NCBI GenBank assembly: GCA_946612175.1
Contig: CAMOEO010000081.1
Span: forward strand, 1 to 10,431
DNA: 10,431 nt
Reading direction: 5' to 3'
From: an uncultured Verrucomicrobiota bacterium
GTDB lineage: Bacteria; Verrucomicrobiota; Kiritimatiellia; RFP12; UBA3636
Shown here one piece after another: positions 1 through 7,443 of this stretch; positions within the stretch are counted from its first letter, which is position 1; every line of letters begins with the position of its first letter. The position numbers were made by a program, and so were the translations under genes. The notes below the pieces were generated by a model. The model was not told where the DNA came from, ran no database searches, and saw only the letters and a list, made by a program, of their open reading frames with translations.

Positions 1-10
1 AACCTAGAAA

Positions 11-739
11 TCAAGGTCGCGGATTTGGGTAACGTTTTTTATTGACGCAACGCGGGGGAAGGCGGTCGTAGAGGGCGGCGGCGCGGCGGGCGACGGCGTC
101 GGAGGGGTCGAGGAAGCGGACGCCGGGGGCGAGCTCCCGGAGGAGGGGGAGGAGGAAGGGATAGTGGGTGCAGCCGAGGACGATCGGGTCGCAGCGGGCG
201 GCGAGGAGGGGGGCGAGGACGCGGGAGACCGCGGCGCGGGCGGCGGGGGAGGAGAGATCGCCGGACTCGACGAGCTCGACGAACCCCTCGCCGACGGCGG
301 GGACGACGCGGACGCCGGAGGCGAAGCGGGCGGAGGTTTCGCGGAAGAGGCGGCCGCGGAGGGTGTGGGCGGTGGCGAGGATGCCGACGGCGCCGGTGCG
401 GGAGAGGGCGGCGGCGGGCTTCACGGCGGGCTCCATGCCGACGACCGGGATGTCGGGGTGGTCGGCGCGCAGGGCGTCGAGCGCGACGGCGGAGGCGCTG
501 TTGCAGGCGACGACGAGGAGGCGGCAGCCGAGGGCGACGAGGTCGTCCGCGAGGCGGCGGACGCGGTCGCGCACGACCTCGTCGGGGCGTTCGCCGTAGG
601 GGCAGAAGGCCCAGTCGGCGGTGTAGAGGACGCGGGCGGAGGGCCGGAGGCGGAGGAAGGCGCGGGCGACGGAGAGGCCGCCGACGCCGGAGTCGAGGAA
701 GCCGGCGGCGGGCGGCGGAGGAGGGGGCGCGGGAGGCAC
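11..739 (-). CDS. murI: Glutamate racemase MurI, short C-terminus
   Basis: This cytoplasmic, cofactor-independent enzyme interconverts L- and D-glutamate and supplies D-Glu for peptidoglycan. All family signatures are visible in the 242 residues: FLDSGVGGLSV with the catalytic-site Asp at about residue 16, CPYGERP at 46-52, VACNSAS with the first catalytic Cys at 79, GMEPAVKPA, GILAT, and VLGCTHYP with the second catalytic Cys at 190 and His at 192. The start is taken as the GTG 2 bp after the stop of the upstream gene. It gives a short Ala/Pro N-terminus leading directly into the first motif, with no Shine-Dalgarno sequence, so translational coupling is likely. The protein ends about 20 residues after the last core helix. 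Well-known MurI proteins carry roughly 45 residues there and total 260-285. The last dozen codons are AT-rich, unlike the rest of the gene, so the C-terminus may be altered. Confidence 0.93.
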   Translation of the reverse strand: MPPAPPPPPPAAGFLDSGVGGLSVARAFLRLRPSARVLYTADWAFCPYGERPDEVVRDRVRRLADDLVALGCRLLVVACNSASAVALDALRADHPDIPVVGMEPAVKPAAALSRTGAVGILATAHTLRGRLFRETSARFASGVRVVPAVGEGFVELVESGDLSSPAARAAVSRVLAPLLAARCDPIVLGCTHYPFLLPLLRELAPGVRFLDPSDAVARRAAALYDRLPPRCVNKKRYPNPRP

Positions 740-741
740 GG

Positions 742-3700
742 CTACCGGCGGACGCGGAGGGCGGCGACGAGGTCGTCGAAGTCGCGGGCGTCCTGCCCCT
801 TGAAGGTGGCGCTCTCGCGGGAGCGGAGGAGGGCCTCGACGAGGGAGCGGGCCTTGTTCTCCTCGGAGAGGCGGAGCAGGGCCTGGGCGAGGTGGAGGCG
901 GATGCGCGGATCGGAGTCCTGGTCGAGCTCGAGGGCCGTCTCGAACGCGTCGCGGGCGCCCTCGGCGTCGTCGCGGGCGAGGAGGACGCAGCCGAGCGTG
1001 TCCCAGGGGCCGGAGAGCTCGCGGGTCGTCTGGAAGGAGCGGCGGACGAGCGCCTCGGCGGCCTCGTGGCGGCCGAGCTGGAGCTTGGCCATGGCCAGGT
1101 CGTTGAGGACGTAGACGGCGTCGGGCGCGGAGGCGAGGGCCTTCTCGAGAAAGGCCTCGGCGGCCTCGAGCTCCTCGCGCTCGAGGTTGATGGAGCCGAG
1201 GATCCAGTTGGCGAAGACGTGGCCGGGGACGCGGCGGAGCAGCTCCTTGGCGTGGCGCTCGGCGGAGGTCTTGTCGAGGAGGTTGAAGTCCATGCGGAGG
1301 ATGGAGTCGAGGAGCGGCGTGGGGTCGATCGGCTCGGCGGCGCCCTCGCGGACGGCGATGTCGGCGGCCTTGAGCGCGGCCAGGAAGTCCTCGCGGGCGG
1401 CGGCCCAGCTCTGCTCGAGCATCTCGGCGCGGGCGCGGGTGTGGAGGGCCTGGAAGTCCTGCGGGCCCGCGATGCGGAAGAGCTCGGAGACGGCCTTGTG
1501 GAGGGCGGCGAGGGCGGCGTTGCGTCCGATGCGGTCCTCGGCCTTCTCGTAGTCCATGATCGCCACGTTGGCGAGGAGAATCTGGGCGCTCTTGCTGTCG
1601 GGGTCGATCCCGAGCATGCGGTTGGCGATGGCGCGGGCCTTGGCGGGCTCGCCGGCGGCGATCTCGACGATCGCCGTCTCGAAGAGTAGCTCGGCGGCGG
1701 AGACGCCGGCCTCGCGGGCCTCGGCGAGGCGGTCGCGGGCGGCCTTGAAGTCGCCCTTGACGAGGGCGATGCGGAAGAGGCCGAGGATGGCGTCGCGGGA
1801 GCCGGGATCCTCCTCGATGACGCGGAGGAAGGCCTTCTCGGACTCCTCGATGTTGCCGGTGCGGAGGAAGAGTCCGGCCATGCGGGCGCGGAGCTGGTTC
1901 TGCTCGGCGGCGGGGACGCGTTCGATCGCCTGGCCCATGGCGTAGAGGGCGGGGGCGGAGTGGCCGGAGACGGCCCACTGGAGGCCCTGGATGGCGAAGG
2001 TGCCGGGGCTGGAGACGTAGCCGAAGGCGGCGGCGAGGTTCCAGACGTGGGGGGAGGGATGGCGGCGGAGCTCCTCGATGACGGGGCCGATCTCGTCCTT
2101 GCGGTCGGGGTGGAGCGCCTCGAGCAGGTGGATCCAGTTGAGGGTGGCGGACACGTTCTCGGGCGCGAACTCGCGGACGCGGCCGTAGAGCTCGAAGGCG
2201 TCGGTGCGGCGGCCGTGGCCCTCGAGGAGGAACGCGGTGTTGTTGGCGGAGAGGGAGAGCTGGCGCCGGACCTCCGCGGCGGCGAAGCCGACGAGCGGCG
2301 GGGCGTTGGTGGGGACGGCGTCGAGGACGGGGTCGAAGGCGTCGAGCATCGCGACGGCGGGCGCGGCGAGGTCCGTCGCGGCGAGGGCGTCGACCTCGGC
2401 GGGGGCGGCGCCGAGGTGGACGGGGCCGCTGGGGTAGTCGGCCCACGGGCCCATGTGCCAGAAGTCGGGGTTCACGCCGAAGGCGAGGCTGGCGGGGGCG
2501 TCGTCGCGCTTGGAGAGCCATTCGCCGAGGAGCGGCACGATGCCGATGTCGGCGGAGTTGCGCATCGTGGCGTCGGGGAGGGCATCCCGGAAGTCGGCGG
2601 TGGTGCGGATCGTGGAGGACGGGCGGCTGGCGTCGATGACGTGCATCGGGACGCCGCGCTCGTGGGCGCGGACGAGGATGACGGAGTCGAAGAATCCGGA
2701 GGTGACGAGCCAGGGGCGGCCCTGCATGCCGTCGATCACGGCGTCGGCGTACATCGGGACGAAGCGCTGCTGGCGGACGCCGGGCTGGAGGCGGTTGTGC
2801 CAGCCGAAGTAGAGGGCGAGCAGCGCCGCGAGGACGGCGACGGCCGCGGTCCAGCGGGCGTAGCGGCGCTTGCGCTCGGAGCCGATCATGTGGACGATCC
2901 AGGCGCGCAGCGCGGCGACGAGGTAGCCGAAGGTGGCGGCCGTCATCGCGTAGGGCAGGATCTGGAAGGAGAACGGGTCGAGCTGCCAGGGCGAGTAGCG
3001 CAGGTCGAGCAGGACGACGAGCGTCGTGGCGGCGATGGCGAGATGGAGCGCGAACATCGCGTAGCCGCCTTCGCCGTTGAGGGCGCGCCGCCCCGCGAGG
3101 AGGCTCGCGAGCCAGGGCAGGACGGTGAGCCCGAGGAGGATGAGCCACCAGGTGCGGTCGAAGGAGGAGTAGATGCCGCGGTAGAGCTCCTTGGCCATCT
3201 CCAGCAGGACCTTCCAGAACCGGTCGTTGTGGACCAGCTCGGCGCCGGGCGAATGGACGAACGCCCAGGCGCTCCAGGCGAGCAGGGCGACGAACGGGAT
3301 CGCGAACAGGAGGCAGATGCGGGCGAAGACGCCGGTGGTGAGGCGGTCCTCCCCCCACAGCGCCCAGGCGGCGTAGAGGATCAGGACGGGCGCCCAGGCG
3401 ACGAAGCTCGGCGTCTGGGAGGCGCCGAGCCCGTGCAGGACGGCGAACGCGACGAGCCACGGCGTGCGGCGCGTGGCGCCGAAGCGCAGGGCGCAGAGGA
3501 CGGAGAGCAGCAGCCAGGAGAGGTGGAAGCTCTGCGGATGGGCCTGCGCCGCGACGGTCCAGTAGGGCGGGCAGGCGGCCAGCGCCGCCGCGGTGGCGAG
3601 CCCCGCGAGCAGCGAGGTGGTCCCGATGTGGTTCGTCGGGTCTCCGTCGACGACGGTCTCGTAGTGCTCCCGGTCGGCGAAGAGCTGCGTCAGCTGCGCG

Positions 3701-4062
3701 ACGACGAGCCCCGCGAGCGAGACGGCGAGCGCGGAGAAGAAGGTGCAGAGCAGGTTCGCGGCGTAGGCGGCGGAGGAGGCCGGGAACAGCGCGACGAAGC
3801 CCGCGAGCAGCCGCCGCCAGACGGCGAAGCGGAACGAGAAGTTCACGCGCAGGCCCGTGGCCAGGGCGACGAAGTCGGCGCTCTGGCCCGGGACGGCGTA
3901 GCGCGCGAGGACGGTCTTCGCGAAGAAGGCGAAGGCGAGGCCGAAGACGAGGACGGCGACGAGCAGGTTGCGGCGGAAGAGCGTCGCGTCGGTCCGGCGC
4001 TCGGCCTCGAGCCAGCGGGTGTCGTCCTGGTAGGTGTTCCGGGGGGTGTCGTCTGCGTTCAT
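742..4062 (-). CDS. DUF2723-family polytopic membrane protein with C-terminal TPR domain
   Basis: This 1106-residue protein has three parts. Residues 30-420 form about ten hydrophobic segments (for example 32-52, 103-125, 150-170, 250-270, 305-325, 337-357, 368-390, 402-420). A soluble section follows at 430-590. Residues 600-1090 are helical TPR-like repeats, clearest at 722-757, 790-825, 945-980, 981-1015 and 1017-1050. The region after the first membrane segment (AVPGQSADFVALATGL, then FAVWRRLLAGFVALFP and NLLCTFFSALAVS) matches the DUF2723 layout. That family is related to GT-C mannosyltransferases, including human TMEM260, an O-mannosyltransferase. The usual GDSGEF motif reads GQSADF here (residues 59-64), so the first acid is Gln and catalysis is uncertain. 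The ATG overlaps the upstream stop as ATGA, which fixes the start. A role in protein or envelope glycosylation is inferred. An inactive scaffold is also possible. Confidence 0.8.
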   Translation of the reverse strand: MNADDTPRNTYQDDTRWLEAERRTDATLFRRNLLVAVLVFGLAFAFFAKTVLARYAVPGQSADFVALATGLRVNFSFRFAVWRRLLAGFVALFPASSAAYAANLLCTFFSALAVSLAGLVVAQLTQLFADREHYETVVDGDPTNHIGTTSLLAGLATAAALAACPPYWTVAAQAHPQSFHLSWLLLSVLCALRFGATRRTPWLVAFAVLHGLGASQTPSFVAWAPVLILYAAWALWGEDRLTTGVFARICLLFAIPFVALLAWSAWAFVHSPGAELVHNDRFWKVLLEMAKELYRGIYSSFDRTWWLILLGLTVLPWLASLLAGRRALNGEGGYAMFALHLAIAATTLVVLLDLRYSPWQLDPFSFQILPYAMTAATFGYLVAALRAWIVHMIGSERKRRYARWTAAVAVLAALLALYFGWHNRLQPGVRQQRFVPMYADAVIDGMQGRPWLVTSGFFDSVILVRAHERGVPMHVIDASRPSSTIRTTADFRDALPDATMRNSADIGIVPLLGEWLSKRDDAPASLAFGVNPDFWHMGPWADYPSGPVHLGAAPAEVDALAATDLAAPAVAMLDAFDPVLDAVPTNAPPLVGFAAAEVRRQLSLSANNTAFLLEGHGRRTDAFELYGRVREFAPENVSATLNWIHLLEALHPDRKDEIGPVIEELRRHPSPHVWNLAAAFGYVSSPGTFAIQGLQWAVSGHSAPALYAMGQAIERVPAAEQNQLRARMAGLFLRTGNIEESEKAFLRVIEEDPGSRDAILGLFRIALVKGDFKAARDRLAEAREAGVSAAELLFETAIVEIAAGEPAKARAIANRMLGIDPDSKSAQILLANVAIMDYEKAEDRIGRNAALAALHKAVSELFRIAGPQDFQALHTRARAEMLEQSWAAAREDFLAALKAADIAVREGAAEPIDPTPLLDSILRMDFNLLDKTSAERHAKELLRRVPGHVFANWILGSINLEREELEAAEAFLEKALASAPDAVYVLNDLAMAKLQLGRHEAAEALVRRSFQTTRELSGPWDTLGCVLLARDDAEGARDAFETALELDQDSDPRIRLHLAQALLRLSEENKARSLVEALLRSRESATFKGQDARDFDDLVAALRVRR

Positions 4063-4748
4063 GGGAGTGCGGAGGGGGATGGAGGTGGCGGAGGGGCGCC
4101 GTCCGCGTCGGGCGGGGCGGCGGGGCCGGGGATGGCGGCGCCGTCCGCCGCGGGGGCGGCGGCGGGGCGGAGGCCGAGCAGACGCTCGATCTCCTCCTGG
4201 ACACCGGGGATCTCGGCGTCGGAGAGGCGCGGGTCGGCGATGAGCAGGATGTCGCCGGAGCGGCGGTGCTCGTAGATGTGGACGAGGGTGCCGTCCGGCG
4301 CGTTGCGGAGCGCGCGCTCGACGAGGATGCGCTTGCGCTCGAGCATGACGGCGAGCAGGTAGATCGGTGCGGCGTGCGCGGCGGGGTCGTCCCCCTCGAG
4401 CAGGCTGCGCAGGAGCGTCTCGGGCGTGGCCTTCCGGAGCGGATCCTCGGGCGCCGTCTCGGGCGGGACGTAGGGGCCCTTCCAGACGCTGATCCACCCG
4501 GGGTCGGGAAGCGCTTTGCGGCAGTCCTCGCAGAAGTCCAGCCGGACGTACTCGGGGTGCGCCTTGACGGGCTGGCCCGCCGCGGCCGCGGCGGCCTCCT
4601 CGGCGAGCTTCTCGGCGAACAGCTCCGCGACGAGCGGCGACTCGAACGGCACGACGCCGGAGCGCACGGTCTCCTTCTCGGCGAAGGGCCGCGCGCACTT
4701 CATGCAGGCGCGTGCGCGGGAGCGGAGGTTCCAGTCGATGCGGGCCAT
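4059..4748 (-). CDS. Conserved hypothetical protein with two CxxC pairs (putative zinc ribbon)
   Basis: The function is unknown. The 229-residue soluble protein begins MARIDWNLRSRARACMKC and has CxxC at residues 15-18 and a second CxxC (FCEDC) at 73-76, which could together bind one zinc. Then come WISVWKGPYVPP (85-96), a helical block YLLAVMLERKRILVERAL (130-147), and HIYEHRRSGDILLIADPRLSDAEI (157-180) with an IEELL-like helix. The last 35 residues are a low-complexity Ala/Pro tail. I recall a similar order (CxxC, 'R.D.C..CW', 'LALML.RKR', 'DP.L') in unnamed planctomycete and verrucomicrobial proteins, but this was not searched. The gene lies 35 bp after pgpA and shares four bases (ATGA) with the DUF2723-TPR gene, so it is co-translated with that membrane protein. 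No Shine-Dalgarno sequence precedes its ATG. Confidence 0.8.
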   Translation of the reverse strand: MARIDWNLRSRARACMKCARPFAEKETVRSGVVPFESPLVAELFAEKLAEEAAAAAAGQPVKAHPEYVRLDFCEDCRKALPDPGWISVWKGPYVPPETAPEDPLRKATPETLLRSLLEGDDPAAHAAPIYLLAVMLERKRILVERALRNAPDGTLVHIYEHRRSGDILLIADPRLSDAEIPGVQEEIERLLGLRPAAAPAADGAAIPGPAAPPDADGAPPPPPSPSALP

Positions 4749-4783
4749 CGGAGCGACGAGTGACGGGTGACGGGGAGGCCGGC

Positions 4784-5305
4784 CTAGATTCCGGCGTACT
4801 TCGTGAGGAGGAGGAAGAGGCCCCAGTCGACGGCGAGCGCCTCGCAGGAGGTGACGAAGTCGTCGATCGTGATGCCGAGGCCGGCGGGGAGGATCTGGAG
4901 GCGGCGGGCGGGCTGCGGCTTCCAGATGTCGAGCGCGCGGGCGACGAGGAAGCAAAGCGGCATGAGCCAGACGTGCTCCCGCCACTCGCCGAGCAGGCCG
5001 ATCATGCAGATCGGGAAGGTGAGGTACTCGTCGCAGACGATCTGGCCGGGATCCTTCCGGAACCCGAGGTCGGCTTCGGCGACCGACGCGATCGGGATGC
5101 ACAGCAGCGCCATCGCCGCGCAGGCGGCGACCTGCGCCCAGACGGGCAGCTCCGCGGCGGTGAAGCCCCAGACGATCAGGCAGCCGAGCAGCGAGCCGAC
5201 GGTGCCGGGGGCGACGGGGGAGAAGCCGAGGCCGAAGCCCGTTGCGACGACGGTGCAGGCCTTGCGGAGGAACTTGTTCTTGAACGACGGGCGCAGGAAG
5301 CTCAC
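4784..5305 (-). CDS. pgpA: Phosphatidylglycerophosphatase A
   Basis: This integral inner-membrane phosphatase removes phosphate from phosphatidylglycerol phosphate, the last step of phosphatidylglycerol synthesis. Conserved PgpA blocks are all present with the GTG start (173 residues): FGLGFSPVAPGTVGS at 24-38, KDPGQIVCDE at 84-93 with the conserved acidic pair, LDIWKPQP at 125-132, and GLGITIDDF at 142-150. Hydrophobic segments surround these blocks. E. coli PgpA is 172 residues, which fits this start. An in-frame ATG at 5353 would add 16 residues (MCYAFPPYLPPPF...) that are not PgpA-like, use codons rare here (TAT, GCT, TTT), and lie across a likely promoter, so it is rejected. The gene heads the operon pgpA, zinc-ribbon gene, DUF2723-TPR gene, murI. 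A pyrimidine-rich leader of about 30 nt without a Shine-Dalgarno sequence precedes it. Confidence 0.9.
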   Translation of the reverse strand: MSFLRPSFKNKFLRKACTVVATGFGLGFSPVAPGTVGSLLGCLIVWGFTAAELPVWAQVAACAAMALLCIPIASVAEADLGFRKDPGQIVCDEYLTFPICMIGLLGEWREHVWLMPLCFLVARALDIWKPQPARRLQILPAGLGITIDDFVTSCEALAVDWGLFLLLTKYAGI

Positions 5306-5341
5306 GGCGGGGAGAAAGGGGGGCGGGAGGTACGGGGGAAA

Positions 5342-5370
5342 AGCATAGCACATCTCCCCGCCGCGGTCTA
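5342..5370 (-). promoter_or_regulatory. Candidate extended -10 promoter for the pgpA operon
   Basis: Read on the minus strand, TAGACC (4 of 6 match to TTGACA) is followed by 17 bp and then TATGCT (4 of 6 match to TATAAT). The -10 is preceded by TG in the extended position (TGCTATGCT). Transcription would start near 5335 and give a C/T-rich leader of about 30 nt before the GTG at 5305. The site lies in the gap after the trkA stop, just where a new unit would begin. The consensus matches are modest, so this is a prediction. Confidence 0.4.
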
Positions 5371-5378
5371 GCGCATGG

Positions 5379-6047
5379 CTAGTCGGAAAGCTCGTCGAGC
5401 GACTGTTCGGGGCCGAAGACGACGAGCCGGTCGTCCGCCTGCAGCACCTCGCGCCCGGTCGCGACGATCGTCTCGCGCGGGCGGGCGCGGTCGCCCGCGA
5501 CGCGGCGGATCGCCAGCACCGTGATGCCCAGCGCCTGGCGGACGCCGGCGTCGATCAGCGAGCGTCCGGCAAGGGACGAGGGCACGGAAATCTCCGCGAT
5601 GGCGTAGCCGTCGGCGATCGAGAAGAAGTCGATCGGGTTGCGGTGCAGGATCGACTCGGCCAGGCGGAACGCGCGGTCGCGGTCGGGGTAGACCACGTTG
5701 TCCGCGCCGATGCGCTCCAGCACGCGCCCGTGGACCTCGGAGGAGGCCTTCGAGATCACGCGCGGGATCTTGAGGTCCTTGCAGTGGATCGTCACCAGCG
5801 TCGACGCCTCGAGCGAGGCGCCGATGGCGACGACCGCGATGGTGCAGTCCGCGAACCCCGCGTCGCGAAGGACGGCGGGGTTCGTCGCGTCGCCCTGGAT
5901 CGCGCGGATGGGGGATTCCGCGAGCGACTGCACGACGTTCCAGTCGCGGTCGACGAGCGTGACGTCCACGCCGTTGGCGGCGAGGGATTCCGCGAGCGTG
6001 AGGCCGAAGCGGCCTCCTCCGACGATGCCTACCTTGATCTTTTTCAT
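5379..6047 (-). CDS. trkA: TrkA/KtrA-family potassium uptake regulatory subunit (RCK protein)
   Basis: This cytoplasmic regulatory subunit forms a ring on a TrkH/KtrB channel and gates K+ uptake in response to bound nucleotide. The 222-residue protein has one RCK_N Rossmann domain: KVGIVGGGRFG with the GxGxxG-type turn at residues 10-15, and acidic D33 at the end of strand 2 (TLVDRD) for the ribose. A C-terminal RCK_C domain spans about 140-220 (IAEISVPSSLAGRSLIDAGVR, then LQADDRLVVFG). A single N+C unit of this size is the KtrA arrangement, whereas E. coli TrkA has two tandem units. The ATG is 5 bp after the trkH stop, so the two are coupled. No Shine-Dalgarno sequence is present. Confidence 0.94.
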   Translation of the reverse strand: MKKIKVGIVGGGRFGLTLAESLAANGVDVTLVDRDWNVVQSLAESPIRAIQGDATNPAVLRDAGFADCTIAVVAIGASLEASTLVTIHCKDLKIPRVISKASSEVHGRVLERIGADNVVYPDRDRAFRLAESILHRNPIDFFSIADGYAIAEISVPSSLAGRSLIDAGVRQALGITVLAIRRVAGDRARPRETIVATGREVLQADDRLVVFGPEQSLDELSD

Positions 6048-6052
6048 GGGGG

Positions 6053-7432
6053 CTATCCGATGACGACGTTCTCCTCCGGGAGCCGCTTCGTGCGGTCCTC
6101 GACATGGGGGCGGAACAGGGTGAGCCCGAGCGTCGCGGGGCCGACGCGGCCGGCGAACATCACGAGCACGAGAAGGATCTTGGAGGGCGTCGCCAGCGCG
6201 GCCGTCGTCCCCTCGACCTCGGCGCCGTTGTTGGCGAAGGCGGACACGGCCTCGAAGACGAGCGCGCCGGCGCGCCCGGCGCGCGGAGGCTCCAGCAGCA
6301 GGAGCAGGAAGGCGGTCGCCGCCACGGCCGCGAGGCTGATCGCGAGCAGCGCGATCGCGTCGTTCACGGCGCGGCGCGGCAGCGAGCGGCCGTGCAGCTC
6401 CGGCGCCTCGCGGCGCCCGAACATCGCCGCCACCGTGGCGAGGAGCACCGCGACGGTCGTCGTCTTGACGCCGCCGCCCGTCGAGCCCGGCGCCGCGCCC
6501 ACGAACATCGCGACCATCGTGAACAGCCGCGACGCGGGGGCGAGCGACGAGACGGGGACCGCCGAGAAGCCCGACGCGCGCGCGGAAAGGCACTGGAAGA
6601 GCGCGGCGCCGAGGGCGTCGCCGCGGTCGAGCGCCGCGTAGGCGCCGGCGCCCTCCAGCGGGAGGTACACGGCGAGGCCGAGCGCGACGGAGGCGAGCAT
6701 CCCCTCCAGCGCGAGGCGCGACTGGAGCGTCATGCGGCCGCGCGCGGCGCGGTTGCGCCGCCACGGGCGGAGGGAGAGGAGGTTGGCGTGGACGAGGAAG
6801 CCGAGGCCGCCGGCCGTCGAGAGCAGGACGGAGCCGAGCACCATCCCGGGGTCGCGCACGTACGGGGCGAAGCTGTCCGCGTGGAGCGAGAATCCGGCGT
6901 TGCAGAACGACATCTCCGCGAAGAAGAATCCGCGCGCGGCGGCCGCCGCCAGGGGCAGCGCCGGGTCGGCCGCGCGCAGGCGCCACGCCATCGCGACGGC
7001 GCCCGCGGCCTCCCAGGCGAGGGTGAAGGCGAAGGTCCCGAGCAGGATGCGGCGCGTGTCCGCCGGGCGCACCTCCCCGAAGGACGAGGACACGGAGCGC
7101 TCCTCCGTGACGGAGAGCGAGCGCCCGATCGCGACGAAGAGGAACGTGCCCGCCGTCATCACGCCGAGCCCGCCGAGCTGCACGAGCGCCGCCAGCACCG
7201 CGAGCCCGAAGGCCGAGAGCGAGGCCCCGACGCCGATCGGGTCGAGTCCGGTGACGCAGACCGCCGACGCGGCGACGAAGAGCCGGTCCGCGCCCGGGTG
7301 CCACGCGCCGTCCGCGCTGGACACGGGCAGCGAGAGCAGCAGCGCGCCGACGGCGATCGCCCCCGCGAAGGCGAGGGCGAGCGCGCGCGGCGCGGAGGGC
7401 AGGGCCCGGCGGAAGGAAGTGCGGACGATCAT
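6053..7432 (-). CDS. trkH: TrkH/KtrB-family potassium uptake transmembrane subunit
   Basis: This 459-residue inner-membrane protein is the K+-translocating subunit that partners with the RCK protein encoded immediately downstream. Four pore-loop repeats carry the expected filter glycines: VCVTGL (glycine 62), FCNAGF (180), RASGFS (288) and FANNGAE (403). The loop GSTGGGVKTTT (316-326) matches the conserved intramembrane gate region of TrkH/KtrB. Hydrophobic segments flank each pore loop. The length is close to KtrB, and with the single-RCK partner this looks like a KtrAB-type, possibly Na+-coupled, system. The ATG lies 11 bp after the stop of the preceding gene, with CCTCCTCCC and no Shine-Dalgarno sequence before it. 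Confidence 0.94.
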   Translation of the reverse strand: MIVRTSFRRALPSAPRALALAFAGAIAVGALLLSLPVSSADGAWHPGADRLFVAASAVCVTGLDPIGVGASLSAFGLAVLAALVQLGGLGVMTAGTFLFVAIGRSLSVTEERSVSSSFGEVRPADTRRILLGTFAFTLAWEAAGAVAMAWRLRAADPALPLAAAAARGFFFAEMSFCNAGFSLHADSFAPYVRDPGMVLGSVLLSTAGGLGFLVHANLLSLRPWRRNRAARGRMTLQSRLALEGMLASVALGLAVYLPLEGAGAYAALDRGDALGAALFQCLSARASGFSAVPVSSLAPASRLFTMVAMFVGAAPGSTGGGVKTTTVAVLLATVAAMFGRREAPELHGRSLPRRAVNDAIALLAISLAAVAATAFLLLLLEPPRAGRAGALVFEAVSAFANNGAEVEGTTAALATPSKILLVLVMFAGRVGPATLGLTLFRPHVEDRTKRLPEENVVIG

Positions 7433-7443
7433 CGGGAGGAGGG

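Noticed and set aside
11..4204. A 1397-codon open frame on the minus strand running through the DUF2723-TPR gene into murI
   Set aside because: Only its last 242 codons are real (murI). The rest is Arg/Pro-rich low complexity, a shadow of the DUF2723-TPR gene in GC-rich DNA.
1960..4275. A 771-codon open frame on the plus strand
   Set aside because: It is Gly/Glu/Ala/Arg-rich with no recognisable motif and lies antisense to the DUF2723-TPR gene, which has clear membrane helices and TPRs.
4749..4783. Promoter or binding site in the 35-bp gap between pgpA and the zinc-ribbon gene, suggested by a repeated CGTCAC
   Set aside because: Two copies of a 6-mer in GC-rich DNA are likely chance, and no -10/-35 pair is visible.
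5302..5346. A 14-codon ORF (MLFPRTSRPPFSPP) with GGGGAG 7 nt before its ATG and a GTGA overlap with the pgpA start, resembling a coupling leader peptide
   Set aside because: Its ATG lies inside the likely -10 hexamer (5347-5342), so it would not be on the transcript, and its codons are unlike the genome. It would be worth reviving if transcription proves to start upstream of 5353.
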